Origin: Neodontobutis hainanensis
Lineage: Eukaryota; Chordata; Actinopteri; Gobiiformes; Odontobutidae
Assembly: GCA_024349245.1 (NCBI GenBank)
Contig: JALDNG010000933.1
Location: 102,826 to 166,825 of the forward strand
Direction of reading: 5' to 3'
DNA: 64,000 nt
Under the pieces are notes generated by a model. The model ran no database searches, had not been told where the DNA came from, and was given only the letters and a program-made list of their open reading frames with translations. Positions 1 through 11,577 of the stretch are shown piece by piece. Position numbers and translations under genes: made by a program. Each line of letters starts with the position of its first letter. Positions within the stretch are counted from its first letter, which is position 1.

Positions 1-182
1 AAGGCTTAAACATTGTCTCTATTGATTCAATTTAGATATTTATATGAGATTATACGGCGTTTATTTTGTCAGATCAATAAAATTGTAATTTCACGAATTA
101 AACTCTTAGTTAATTACAATTCAAAAAATACTTGATTGCTATCATGTCTAAAAATATGAAAAGTTGATAACTTGATGATTAA

Positions 183-398
183 TTAGACAAAAATAAAAAA
201 ATATTTGAGAAGGAAAACGATTAACTTTGAGTTTTTCTTGATTGATTGGTTACAACCGATCTTATCATAATCGTCAAAATGCGAGTCTGCGCATTCCTAC
301 AATTTATGAATTGAAAGTATTTGAATATCAATTTATTTGAAAAGACCTGGACTGTATGAATAATTATTTGTGAAAAAGTTAAAGTTTCGTTATCCAAA
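183..398 (-). CDS. Candidate two-exon gene fragment, unknown protein
   Basis: Two open segments on the minus strand join in phase: 398-347 (frame begins in an exon after an AAAAAG acceptor) and 296-183, separated by a 50-nt GT...AG intron (346-297) ending TTGTAG. The joined peptide is acidic/polar, containing the run HTVQ then ECADSHFDDYDKIGC, and ends at a TAA at 183-185. Codon content is richer in GC than the surrounding sequence. An upstream exon with an ATG near 525 is possible but its phase could not be matched. I do not recognise the product, and the alternative plus-strand reading across 250-330 is also open, so the call is weak. Confidence 0.3.
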
Positions 399-1045
399 CT
401 TTTTGAACAAATGAAAATCAAATTTAAACATTTTTATCCATGATAGCAGTCTTCACCATTCTACTCATAGAAGTTTTTTTCTAAAACGTTGAAAGAGATC
501 CTTTACACATATTCGAAATTTCATATCCAAATTAAAATATCAATAATCATTAAAAATATTTTTAAAGTTGAAGATACATTGTAAATGGGTGTAAAAATGT
601 AGAATTATCTAAAAAGGATCTTCATAAATGTTAAAAGTCAAAATATCAGCTTTTAAGCTGTTCAAGAGACGAATGCGCATAATTCCCGTCAATATTAAAT
701 TACATTCACTCACGAACGTTTTTATTTTGAAAATGTACATACTTTTTTTATATCCTTAATGAGATAGAATTCAATGAACTATGGAGTAATTTTTAGAAAA
801 TTAATTATAATTTATCCTAATAATAAACGAGGAAAATTAAAATTTATACTCCTTATGTTGCGAAGTTGCTAAAGACATGGGCTGACTACTAAATTATTCA
901 ATTCACGTTATTAGATATATTTTGAAATTTTAAAAGTAACGTCGATTTAAAAAATTATATGAAGCATGAGATATTTTTGAGTGAACTAGAAAGAGGCTTA
1001 GATATAAAATTAGGATGGCCATCATATTACAAATTAAACTCCTTA

Positions 1046-1192
1046 CTACGCACGCTCGTTTATTTTATAAAGGTTTCCATCGTTAACATATATTATATAT
1101 GCTGGTATATATAATATATTAACCTCTTCTACGAGCAGAATAAATTGTTTAAAACGGGCATCTTTAACAGCTAATACTTTCATGAATGGCAT
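1046..1192 (-). CDS. Small ORF or exon, unknown 48-residue product
   Basis: ATG at 1192 opens a 48-codon frame to TAG at 1046-1048. It begins MPFMKVLAVKDARFKQF and continues with a hydrophobic/aromatic centre and a charged end (NLYKINERA). The possible donor GTAGTAAG lies just before the stop, so this may be the first exon of a longer gene. Composition and codon choice resemble the secure genes of the window, but no family motif is visible. It could be a chance ORF. Confidence 0.3.
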   Translation of the reverse strand: MPFMKVLAVKDARFKQFILLVEEVNILYIPAYIIYVNDGNLYKINERA

Positions 1193-1679
1193 TTAAAGGA
1201 GATTCCTTTTTCCTCACTTACTCGATTGACAATTTTTATTACTAACCTGTCCTAATTTCTCTTTTCGATGTTATTTTGAAGTGACTTTTGATTAAACATT
1301 TTTCAAACATGTTAATACCGAATCGGCCATATTTTTATGTAGTTTATTAATTTTCACAAAGGTTACATGATGCAAAGCCTAAGAGAGACAGCCTTAAGAG
1401 AATACAAATTATCATTGAAAGATAATTTAAAGTTATCGAAAACGAGAACGAGGTTTAAGTTCGGCTGATTTAGCAAATACTTAAAATCTGTAAAATCAGA
1501 GAATTACACCATACCGAAGCAAAAGCGCAAGATTAAAAAAAATCATCAAAAAAGTACCAATAGTCTGTGATACTTATATTAATTCAAGACGATGTTTAAA
1601 GGTGGTTTTTCATATTGATAAATGAAAAGCAATAAAAAGTCGACACTATAACGGAAAACATCATTTTTGAAAAGATGTA

Positions 1680-2516
1680 ATTTATTTTCGACGATCTCTT
1701 TAAGGCAAAGCCAGGATCGAAAATTGCCCCAAAGATATAGCTGAGGAAATTAAAGATGATTCGAAACATTTATGAAGTGAAACTGCATCCGCATAACTGA
1801 TAAACAGCAAACTCTGATCAAAAGGTGGCAATGAACTTTATAGACCACTTTAAAAATCTTATATACTATGAGGATATTTGCCCGGGGTTTTTTAACTAAT
1901 TGTGGCGAGACGGTTTCCTCTCAAAAAATATACAGAAGGAAACCAGTATAATGACATAGTAAATACACCAACTCACCACAAACCAACGACATACAGTCTA
2001 AAAGTACTATTTTGTGACAAAAAAGATACAATTTGACAAGTGAGCTGTTGCTTTTTTATCATTAATAAACTCAACGAGTCTTCACGAATTTCAGAATTTA
2101 TATGAACATGCCAAATATGAGGTGCAAATCCAAAAAGAAGGCTTAGCGCTATGTGATATTGTCAGTGATTTTATAAATGATGTATTTTTCAACCAGCGCA
2201 TAAATGCGTGTCAAAGTCTTTTCTGTCCTTCACTCTTTTGCTTTTTATAGACAACCTATCAGTATAAATAAATATGTAAAAGTCAAATTCTCAAAATTAT
2301 TTAATTTCATAATGATTTTAGATTTCTGTATAAAACGTAATTATTCAACTCTCGTCTCTGGATCAAGCCGTTATTTCTAACTTTAATACACTTCACATTA
2401 AAATGCTATTCGAGAAATTGAGTTGATGGAATGGACAAATCTCACTCTGAAAGTTTTGGCGTGATCACTTCCCTATCGCTGCAGTTATAGAAATTGTTCA
2501 AAAACTTTGGATGTAA
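1680..2516 (+). mobile_element. Decayed pogo/Tigger (jerky-like DDE_1) transposase relic
   Basis: Long semi-open segments in one plus frame, interrupted by stops, run through this interval. The clearest part, 2337-2516, reads LSSLDQAVISNF, which resembles the conserved block of DDE_1 transposases that ends in LQPLDQGVI..F. After two in-frame TGA codons it continues FWRDHFPIAAVIEIVQKLW, resembling the C-terminal part of the same domain. Another open stretch, 2045-2254, has no in-frame ATG. No terminal repeats or intact catalytic triad were found. The multiple in-frame stops make this a pseudogene; assignment rests on motif memory, not alignment. Confidence 0.38.
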
Positions 2517-3032
2517 CGAGAAATACAAGCATAATTTCAGTTCAAAAATTTTCAGAACAATGAATAACTATCCTTTAAAATTTATTTAAATTCTTTTTAA
2601 AGACTAATTTCAGTGAATCGAGTGGGATTCTCAAATTTCAAAATACACACTCATGAAAATAATTTCACAACATTTATAAACACCACAGCTACAAATGAAA
2701 AAAATGTGAACTAATTTGCATTAAAAACAGAAACGCTCATAATTTGTAATTAAAAATGTCCTTGAACAAATAATGACGATAACACCAATTCACTATTCCT
2801 ACCAACGTTGAAAAACGTTAAACTAACCATAGAAGAAGATATCTTTTGACAGAAAATCATGTATTGAGAATGAAAATCTGAATCAATGATTCATAACTGC
2901 ATTCTTAAATTAAATCAAATTAAAAAATTGACTTCTGAAAGTGTTTTGTGATAAATTCTTAAATTTTTAAACCATTGTAAAAAATAAGTACATTTTATTA
3001 CCACAAAAATATACATAAAAATGAATTTACAA

Positions 3033-4733
3033 CTATCGAGTGCGATATCGATCTCGTTCGAGTGCCCTACGGTACGAAGTTCTCTCAGGCGAACGGAAAC
3101 GCCTTGGAGAAGATCTTTGCCTTCTATCTTCGAGGAAATCATGACCGTTTCTTCTCTTGTCCCGACGAGTTCGTCTTGTGATTTCTCTAGAACGGTTAGA
3201 CCGATCTCTGTCTCGACTTTTGTCGCTTGTACGAAACCGATCTCGAGATTTTCGACGTTTGTGCTTTTCAACACCTTGATAATTATAAACATAAAACTAC
3301 AGAAAACTCGCGATTTTTTTGACTTCGAATGACTCCTACTCTTGTGAGAATCAGAGACAACATTTCCCGACTTATCGCTGATTTTATTTAAATTTCTGAG
3401 TCTGAATGAGAAGAAAATTATACTCCGTTGCTAAAGCGAATTTTAGAGATGAAAACTCGTCTTGAGTAAGCACTCGTTCCCCAGAGATCACAGAACGAGC
3501 ATATTGAGGGGTTAAAAAAGGAGTGCTCACTGAAACCATATTAAAGTCGGCTGGAGGCCTCAAAGAATTCAATGAACCGGTGATGTTTAATTTTGGAAAC
3601 AACGAGTTCATAAAAAGACTAGAAGTAGCCAAGGCCATTTGTTGTAAAGGAATGGATGAGATTATAGAATTTGTTATATTAGGAATAGTATTTACAGTCG
3701 TTAATGGGATACTATCGCTCTGAAGAGCGACCGACTTTTGCACCTCCCCGGTCTCTTCATAAGATTCGGGAGGCCACTGGCAGTCGGAGGTGCCATTATG
3801 TGGTGACGAGAATTTTCGAAATCAATAACTGATTTTCTAAGTGAAACATTGGCAATAAGGTCGTCAGGCATCGAAGTTTTCCCACAGACTGGGCAAGAAA
3901 ACTCGTGATCGATCAAGTAATCCTGAATGCCTGATTATTAAAAATATTAGGAACATTCGTCACAAAAGCTAGTTCCGCAACAAGGTATCAGGACCGCGTT
4001 ATTCAGCACTTTTTTGCATAGAGTACAAATGAGGTGTTCAGGTAGAACAGTAGAAACTAAAACCTTCGTTGCTGGTCGAGGAGGCGCGGATTCAGTCGGA
4101 AGTCCGAGTTGGCTGACATTAAGAAAAGGCTTACCTCTTGAGGAACAAATGTACAGGTTCCTTACCCTTCGAGATGTGTTTAGGAATTGATGGGCAGTTT
4201 TTAAGTACGTGTCCATTTTGCTTACAGTGGTAGCAAATTGGCATTTTTTGGAGAGGAAGAGAAGTAATAGCAGTCCTAAATTGGATAATTAGATTACTCT
4301 GATTCTTCATTAACGATAGAAGACTGAATTTGGATCGCCTCCAACTTGACGCTCTCAGTGGCTTTGGCGTCGGCGATGTTTGCAATCTAGTTATTTGAAG
4401 CTAAAAACTTTAGCCAGCTCTTCTGCTCGTTTAAGCTCAGCGTCTTTCACAGATACCTCTCGACTGAGAATTAAATTACTTTCAACCTCTTGTCGTAATA
4501 AAGTGGGACTCTTCGCACAATGAGAGAAGCGTTTTTAGGATCATCTCATTTTCGTTAGTGTATTCCTTCTCAGTTGTCGAATCGGTGACTTCGAGCTTAA
4601 ATTCTGATGACTTCCCCATTTTTTTCTTTTCGATAATACACTCCCGCAATTCCTTAAGAGAAATGCAGTGGCCATCAAAAAACAGGGGCTCATAGTCGGA
4701 CCCGCTTCGAAACTTAAAATGAATTGATGACAT
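3033..4733 (-). CDS. RBBP6: RBBP6/Mpe1-like: DWNN + zinc knuckle + RING, RS tail
   Basis: Homologue of RBBP6 (yeast Mpe1), a nuclear subunit of the mRNA cleavage/polyadenylation machinery and E3-type RING protein. Nine exons: 4733-4487, 4463-4409, 4386-4298, 4275-4166, 4134-3955, 3930-3778, 3754-3424, 3401-3298 and 3274-3033, with introns of 23, 22, 22, 31, 24, 23, 22 and 23 nt, all GT...AG and phase-compatible. Domains: ubiquitin-like DWNN at residues 1-80 (starts MSSIHFKF, ends VRRVP); CCHC knuckle 145-158 (C-x2-C-x4-H-x4-C); RING/U-box-like 204-243 (CTLC, CCG, CDEC, CPVC); Arg/Ser-rich C-terminus ending RYRTR then TAG. About 503 residues, much shorter than vertebrate RBBP6 and close to Mpe1. 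The A5 run at 4532-4536 is one base short: the coding sum is 1511 nt and becomes divisible by three only if one A is added, so this is a consensus error or a real frameshift allele. The start is the ATG beginning the DWNN domain. Confidence 0.94.
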
Positions 4734-5075
4734 CTTATTACTCCACCTCAACAATATTATATGAGCACGCGCAGTTAGTTGTCATTCTTGTCAGTCGGTA
4801 GTTTTCGTTAATTGTTTATTATTGAGATGTCAACTTTCATTTAATTTGTTTTTCTACCTTATTATTTCACTAAAATTTGAGAAATATGTGGGTTTGAAAA
4901 AACTACGCAATTATGACAGAATATCAGTAATCTTGATGTCCTTGGCGTTGCAGTATTAAGAATTGAATTTTAAGTCTGTTATTTTTTATATTTTATTTTT
5001 ATGAAATTTGAAATTTCAAGTAAAAACTGGATGAATTAATAGTTAAATTCTTTATATAGAATATTTAATCTATTA

Positions 5076-5318
5076 ATGTCACTTAAAAAATATAAATCTA
5101 CAATTGAAAAAAATTTAATTCTTTGTTCATCTTTAAATTATCGTGCGCAATACGCGTTTTTTTATCGCGTAAAAGTGTTAAATTTTACCATCATCGTGAC
5201 GAGACAACCAGACTACTCTGTTGATCACAAAATATTCAAAAATACGAATATTCTCAAAAATATTATCTCTCTACCGAAAGTGAGGACAAACGTCCTTGAA
5301 ACTGCGCATCTTTTTTAA
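5076..5318 (+). CDS. Possible 80-residue ORF divergent from RBBP6
   Basis: ATG at 5076 opens an 80-codon frame that begins MSLKKYKSTIEKNLILC and ends at TAA 5316-5318. It is the first ORF divergent from the RBBP6-like gene, whose start is 343 bp away, so the two could share a promoter region. The N-terminal third is AT-driven and unconvincing; the second half has higher GC. Minus-strand frames over 5130-5320 are also open, and a 22-nt intron can be drawn there as well, so strand is uncertain. Confidence 0.2.
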   Translation: MSLKKYKSTIEKNLILCSSLNYRAQYAFFYRVKVLNFTIIVTRQPDYSVDHKIFKNTNILKNIISLPKVRTNVLETAHLF

Positions 5319-6363
5319 CATCCTTTTATTCGTATAAGTCGAGATTATGAGGAATTTATCTTTTTAGCTTAATTTAGCAAAATTAAACTGCACCATGGGG
5401 ATGTTCGTAGTTACTATAAATGTATTGGTATTCTAGGACTTTTTATTCTTAAATTTAATGTCAATTTCTGTTGTTTTTAAAAATCAACTAATTATATTTT
5501 ATTGAGATAAAATAGGAAAATTTTTGAACGAACTGCCATCTTAACCTATCGAATTAGAATTAATTCCGAGGTTTTTTCTTCTTATTAATTAGTCTATGTT
5601 TTTCTAAATAACAAGTTTTTATTTGCCATATAATTTTAAATTCTAAGCTTTTACTGAATAAGAATAATCATGAAGTCTTTGATGTGAGTTCATTTATATA
5701 ATTTCAGTAAAATTAGTCAACGCAAAGATTTTATGATAAGTCGAAAAATTGATAATCATGTTTAAAATCGATAAAATTTGAAGACATGATTCCGAATAAG
5801 TTTCGAACATTCCAGAAGGTATCACGAAGACAAAAAAAAGTGAATCTATACCTGCAGTAGTAGCTACAATAATAAATTTTCCTTAAAGAAGCCAGAAATC
5901 TAAAAATTACTTTTCGAATTGATCTTGAGAATTTTTATAACCTAATTTACACGAATAACGAGAATCAAGTCAGAATGACATGCGTAACTGAATAATAATA
6001 CAAATTTAATATAAAGCCTAGGTAAATCATAAAAACTGAAAATAAAAGAAATTCACCATCAAATAATTATTTCCTAAATTATAAAATTTATCAAGTTTTT
6101 ATTTACTATTTTAACAGTTAAACTCAGATGAAAAACCTGACAAACGTTTTAAAATTCACAATCTGCGAACGTTCATTCCTACATAAAATCCATCAAAATT
6201 GTCTGAATGATACTCAATTTGAACCCCTTTACTTTTTTCATTTATTTTAAATTATTTCCAAGAGGATTCAAAATTTTGCATGTGAACAAAGGTCTCATAC
6301 TCGGTAAATTCATTTGAATGGCTCACTGTTAGTTACCTGAACTCTGAGTAAGAACCTTTTCTG

Positions 6364-6704
6364 TTAGTTCTTCACAAATTTTGGTAAATTTCTGAGCCAA
6401 TAATACACACGTCTTGTTCCTTACATCTGGGAGAAGGGGCATAACATCCATCTGTCATATAACGGCCTACTATTACATGTTTACAAATATGTATCTGTGG
6501 TTTTGTGGCTTTTGATTATTAAAGCTCTCCTCAAATCACAAAGTATATGATGAAAAGCCCATGGAATAATCTTTATTCAAGTATTGGTCTTACACGCAGT
6601 CCTCAGAAGATAATAAACAACAAAATGGATTCGAAATCGTAAATTCAATACATATCTCTTAAACACTGGATAAATTGGACAGGAAATATGTATAATTGAT
6701 GCAT
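6364..6704 (-). CDS. Candidate five-exon Cys-rich small protein
   Basis: Five short exons, 6704-6681, 6655-6596, 6570-6485, 6466-6425 and 6391-6364, join in phase through GT...AG introns of 25, 25, 18 and 33 nt. The last has a consensus GTAAGG donor. The coding sum is 240 nt (79 residues). The predicted peptide starts MHQLYIFP, has a Cys-rich stretch (NPFCCLLSSEDC), then a basic/aromatic region with HHILCDLRRAL and DRWMLCPF, and ends KFVKN. Every exon is GC-richer than its flanks. No family is recognised. Alternative frames are open over parts of exons 2 and 4, so the exact model is tentative. Confidence 0.4.
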
Positions 6705-7224
6705 CGTCGAAGTTAAATAAGGGAATTTATAAAAATGGATTGAGCGTATTTTTTGCAAATTTCCAGTAAAATTGGTTGTTTTCTTCCAATGTTTGATCAC
6801 TATTTTAGAAATACCGTTATTAACACCAAATCTTTAGATCTGGGCCATTTGCATGCTCTTAAAGATATTTAATATTTTTCAAAAAATCTTTTACTCATTT
6901 TGAATTTATTTTTATATAAATCTATATTCTTGCGTGGTTATATTGAAAACCTATCACAACAAAATTTTGATCATATAAATGTATTTTTGGAATAGCTGTT
7001 TAGTAAGGCTAATTTAACAATATGAAAGACTCAGGAGTTGATATTAATGATTAGATTTAGACCTGACAAAAAATATTTGTTCAGTAACTCTAAGAGGTTT
7101 AGTTCAGAATTCATGCCTTAAAATTTTCATACACGCGCATGCCATTTTTATTATACAACTGTCTAAGCTTAAGAGTCATCGTCTTCATATATTTTGGTAA
7201 AATATTTCCCACATCTAGCGAATT

Positions 7225-7368
7225 TTATAATTTCCAAAATTCAAGAATCAGCAGATTGAACACATGATGGTGCAACGAAAAAAGAAAATTCCCAAAAAAT
7301 TTTCGATGTTCAATGAACCATTCTTGATTGTACCAGGGTAAGACTAAATGACTTACTGGAGTTATCAT
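7225..7368 (-). CDS. Small ORF or exon, 47 residues, His/aromatic-rich
   Basis: ATG at 7368 opens a 47-codon frame beginning MITPVSHLVLPWYNQEWF, with an unusual HHH and a hydrophobic end (FNLLILEFWKL), stop TAA at 7225-7227. A downstream open segment at about 7090-7215 could be a following exon after an ATTCGCTAG acceptor, but three frames are open there and I could not choose one. No recognised family. Confidence 0.3.
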   Translation of the reverse strand: MITPVSHLVLPWYNQEWFIEHRKFFGNFLFSLHHHVFNLLILEFWKL

Positions 7369-8041
7369 ATTTTAGCTCTCTGAAGTGAAGCATTTACAAT
7401 TTCTTTTTTAAAATCTGCATTCCAACAGAATATTCACCTTTAAATATATAATCAAGATTTTTGAGCTATCGCAGAATTTTTGTGCTCTATACTGAGGGTT
7501 TAGATTGGTTAAAAATGGTCAAAAAATATCAGAGGCTGCGCTGTTTGTAAGATTTGATTCTTCCTTAAGTGATGGTGGCCTGTATAACTAAGTATATTTC
7601 TTTATTATGTTCCAAATTGAACAGAGGTGAATAATTTGTCACAATTATTTGTATTTTCCCACATCTTACTCACTATTCATCATAAATTATTTTGAGACCT
7701 ATTTTATTTTTAGTCAAGTTAATGAACATAAAAATGTGATCAATTATCCAAATTTCATGCGCCCCAGTCTCTGTGTCCATAAAAACCATTGAAGGAAGAT
7801 GTAATGTGTTGAAAAGGGAGATTTTACCTTGGAAAACCCTCTTTTAGGAGGGCGGAGATTTTTCTGAAAGTTTTTGTTATGATTTTAAGGTAACTTTTTA
7901 GTAAATTAGTGAAAATTAGAGTGATACTTGCGTATTATTTCATTATCGTCTATCAGGTATAATATTCCTTGATGAACGAATGTATATTTTATTTTATTTT
8001 TGAGTTTGAATCATTTTTATATTTAGCCCCGTTAATTCAAC

Positions 8042-8222
8042 ATGCCTCGAATTCGTCTAAAGATTTTGCAAAGAAGGAATTCATTCACATTCAAAGGAGA
8101 TTTTCTCATTTTTACAGTAACTAAGCTAACAGATGATTTTAATTAAAATATCGATATGTCAAAAATTTGGCGGTAAATTCGATTTCTAATTAGAAGTGAC
8201 GATAATTTTCATACTGAGATAA
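8042..8222 (+). CDS. Candidate three-exon basic peptide
   Basis: ATG at 8042 starts MPRIRLKILQRRNSFTFKGD, a strongly basic N-terminus. Exons 8042-8116, 8133-8172 and 8194-8222 join in phase through 16- and 21-nt GT...AG introns, giving a 144-nt coding sum (47 residues). Without splicing the first frame ends after 34 codons at 8146. The 16-nt intron is shorter than those in the secure genes, which lowers confidence. Product unknown. Confidence 0.25.
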
Positions 8223-9421
8223 TTATTTAAACCCTAAACTTAAACTAGCGTTGACCTTAACTGTATAAAAAAGGTTTTAACACTAATAAATAGTAAACTT
8301 ACGAAACAATGTAATTTTTAATTTCAACTCCTCGCATTACAAGAAATATGAAAAAGAAATTTGGTTTTGCTAGTTATAGTTCAGTATTATCAAAAATTTT
8401 GATGAAATTGACAATAATTGCTTAACGGTTAAGCTTTCCCAAGATGAGAACTAAAAATCAAGAACTTTGTTGGTGAATTTTCTTAGTTTTTATTTGGGGT
8501 CACGATTAACAAATGCGAGATATCATTAAAAACATAGGCCATGATAAATCATTTGTAATATTCACAATATTGTAGTTCAAAGACGATGTTATATTGTATG
8601 ATATTGTTTAAATACCTCCGTTACCAATGAACTTTTAAAAATCAATCAATCATAATTTTCAAAGTGAAGGTCCTAAAATCAAGGACTGCTTTCTTCTGTC
8701 GAGTTACTGAGTTTCATGTTACGATAAAGTTAAAACGAAGTGCACGCGCACTGAGAATTATAACTTAAGTATTTTCGCCAAATGAGATACCTGCTTAATT
8801 AAAATTTTGAGTTTATTTAGGTAGAATTATCTTCAAAAATTAACAGAAAGTATTTTGAATTAAAGTTCGAACTTCCTCTATGGAATAACACGATTGAGTG
8901 TGAATTACTCGCTACGTGAACGTCTCTATAAAGTTAACCTAAAAATTTATAAAAAATCTGCGATACATTTTACAAAAATTTATTTACGAATAAAGTATCA
9001 TATCATATGAGTTTGTTTGAATCAAATCAGTTATTTTTCAAACGATTTTTTATCAAAATTTTCTCAATCTTGGTCTAACTACTTTTGTTTTTATTGTTCT
9101 AAGAATCGCAAGAAACTCATTTTCAACTCTGCTGCATGTTTCGATGGTCATTGACCCTGGTTTTGTGAAATAAATAATGAACCTCATAATTGATATTCCC
9201 ACTTATCAAAAATATATTATGCCGCAATCTATCACTATCTTTATTCCTGATAATTATATTATAAATTTATTTAAAATACCAAGCTTAACACACAATTAAG
9301 AAGATTATTCACAACCGCTTTTTAAATCTCAAAAGAATTTTAATTGAAATATGATATATTTTTAATAAATACCCAGTAATATAAGAAAAATCGACCCAAA
9401 TACTTGAATCACAAAACATCC

Positions 9422-9717
9422 TTAATAAATAATTTTTACAAAATCCCAGCGGTTTATTGAAAACATACTATTTATGACGTTGTTTCTGAATTTTAACACG
9501 TCAGATGGGAAAAATGCTCGTGAGTAACCTTGACTTCTGACATTAATAATTGAAGGACGTTGAGCAACATTTGCAAAAATTTGATGACCTTACAATCTTT
9601 ACGTAATTAAAAAATAAACTCATTTTTAAATGGATTTAGTTTGAAACCGTCACCTTTTAGATGTTTAGACGCCTTTGTAGTGGTCGGAAACAGCTGAAAA
9701 CGCCTAAATTTTAACAT
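9422..9717 (-). CDS. Candidate small gene with basic, mitochondrial-type N-terminus
   Basis: Exon 9717-9654 begins MLKFRRFQLFPTTTKASKHL, an Arg/Lys/Ser/Thr-rich amphipathic start resembling a mitochondrial presequence. A 65-nt GT...AG intron (9653-9589) joins it in phase to 9588-9422, a 55-codon open segment with PSIINVRSQGYSRAFFPSD and INRWDF. The total of 231 nt is divisible by three (76 residues). A donor GTAAAAATT at 9439 would allow further exons. No family recognised; mitochondrial targeting is inference from composition only. Confidence 0.42.
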
Positions 9718-9960
9718 TTACGAACCTGCGCAATAAAAGAATTAATGCATGTAATTACTTTGTCAAATACCATCAAAATTCCTTTATATTAATATGATAA
9801 TCGGAAAGTGCACAAGATTTTATTTTCATATAGAATTAATTCTAGTTGATATTTTGAATTTATTGGTTTACATTTTATGAGAAGACAGGAACAAGGGTAT
9901 TTAAGGCGAGCACGCGATGAATATGAAAAATATCGCGTATTTAAATAACTTGTTTTTGTT

Positions 9961-10302
9961 CTAACTCAAAGTATCACTGTTGATATTCGTCAGGTATTCC
10001 TTGAGTTTCTTGAGTTTCTTTTTATTCACGACATCATATGCAACGATGTTATAATATTCAATCGACATTCTTTGGTAGTGGTTACAAAAAATGAGTAGAA
10101 TGTCCTTTTCTCTGTATTCAGCAACCGTTTTGTTCTTCACTTGTCTGTTCCATACCAACTCTGATCGAGTCCAGGAATCTTTTGATGTCATGTTTTTGAT
10201 GATAACAACCGAATCAGGTTTAACATGAGACGAATAAAGTCCAAGTTTTCCCACCTTTGGAAACGACAAACTCCGAAAATGACTGAAAATCATAAGAGAC
10301 AA
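9961..10302 (-). CDS. Hypothetical protein, lysine-rich C-terminus, possibly 5'-partial
   Basis: A 113-codon frame whose body reads like real protein: GKLGLYSSHVKPDSVVIIKN, then WTRSELVWNRQVKNKT, a hydrophobic ILLIFC segment, and a lysine-rich end (VNKKKLKKLKEY) before TAG at 9961-9963. The first residues may not be coding: a TTTTCAG acceptor places an exon boundary at 10282, so an upstream exon probably supplies the true start. Composition is markedly GC-richer than its flanks. No family recognised. Confidence 0.5.
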   Translation of the reverse strand: MSLMIFSHFRSLSFPKVGKLGLYSSHVKPDSVVIIKNMTSKDSWTRSELVWNRQVKNKTVAEYREKDILLIFCNHYQRMSIEYYNIVAYDVVNKKKLKKLKEYLTNINSDTLS

Positions 10303-10995
10303 TCATGAAACTTTAAAAACTAAAAGTTTTAAAGAAAAATCGTTTTGGGCGATATTTATTGCCTATAACCTATAAAAATTTAAAAATATTTTCTGCGCAT
10401 GTGCTAGAAATTAACCTTTGATCCATGTTCTAACTTATCATATGGATAGGTATTGACAACATGCAAAGAGAATCTTTTTTACCAATTTCGGTAACTTATA
10501 CTTTAACCAAAAGGCCTTTGAATCATGTATTATCAACAATGTATGAAATAAGATAATGTGTTTTGTAATTTAATTCATGCAAAGTACTCATAACAGTAAG
10601 ATTGGAAATATGGGTAAAAATCTTAATTAGGAACTGAAAGCAATCACTCCCTAGATTATAGTATATTTCAGCTGTTTCTGTAAAATGTTAACCATTCAAT
10701 AACAATCTGAGAAAATAAGCGCCTTTTATTCAAAAATGTTAAAATATTTGATCAAGAAAGTGGGATATTTCTTTCTGAATAGACGGTTTTTACAAACCAT
10801 GGAATGGATGATGCTAAAATAAAAATAAAATTTAGCAAAAATAGTTTACTAAAAATGTGATTTTCATATTAAATTATCAAACAAGGAACTGCTTTACGTA
10901 ATTAACTCATACTTAATGTCTTTATCACAGATTAATTTACATGCGTAAAATTACTCAAAATATAAGTAAAAAACCAACCATCTACATAAAGCCTT

Positions 10996-11106
10996 ATGAC
11001 TCAGCATACTCAAGTGAAAGACGTAAAAAGTTACGAATTTACAATGATCGTGTCTCTTGCTGCTGCGATCATGAATTATTATCTCAAACTAATTCCTCAT
11101 GAGTAG
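10996..11106 (+). CDS. Small ORF with one hydrophobic segment, 36 residues
   Basis: ATG at 10996 starts MTQHTQVKDVKSYEFTMI, followed by a hydrophobic stretch (VSLAAAIMNYYLKLIP) and TAG at 11104-11106. The arrangement suggests a tail-anchored or single-span micro-protein. A GTAGTATC donor overlaps the stop, so it may equally be a first exon. It lies isolated in AT-rich DNA. Confidence 0.33.
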   Translation: MTQHTQVKDVKSYEFTMIVSLAAAIMNYYLKLIPHE

Positions 11107-11577
11107 TATCTCAACGTAATTTATAAAATATTTTAAAATGAGTAATTTTGAATTACATGAGTTATGCACAATCAGAAAACGTAACACAAATCAAGATAAA
11201 ACATGACTCGCTAGTTGATGAGTAAAGTTAAAGGATTCTCTATTCTATTTAAATTTATGTTAGCTGTTGTTTACAGATAAAAGTTTTCCTTGAAGTAAAA
11301 AACGATTAAAACCTAAAGATTCTCTAACTTGTGGATCAAAGAATAACATAAATATGACTGTGAATCCTATTTATCAGCTAAAACATATCGTTCGACTTCA
11401 TAACTAAGGAAAATAAAACCAAATGTATGCTTAAAATTGATTGAAAATTGTAATTAAATTAAAAAAAATCAAGAATAAGGAATAACCGGTGTATTTTCAT
11501 TGGAAGCTTCCATGCATTTAAAGCGCGGATATTTTTTGAGTAACAGAATTGATATATCAGATGTAACATTTATTTTT

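Noticed and set aside
2915..3292. Minus-strand 125-codon frame at the 3' end of the RBBP6-like gene
   Set aside because: It is a different frame from the RS-rich reading that continues the spliced gene; shadow ORF.
3021..3332. Plus-strand 103-codon frame over the RBBP6-like RS-tail exons
   Set aside because: It is the antisense of the Arg/Ser-rich C-terminal exon; the spliced minus-strand model explains the sequence fully.
7739..7880. GC-rich patch with hairpin CCCTCTTTTAGGAGGG, possibly an exon or structured RNA
   Set aside because: Three frames read equally well and no flanking stem or known RNA motif was found.
8625..8767. Open plus-strand segment including a GTGCACGCGCAC palindrome
   Set aside because: Several frames on both strands are equally open and no splice-consistent model could be built.
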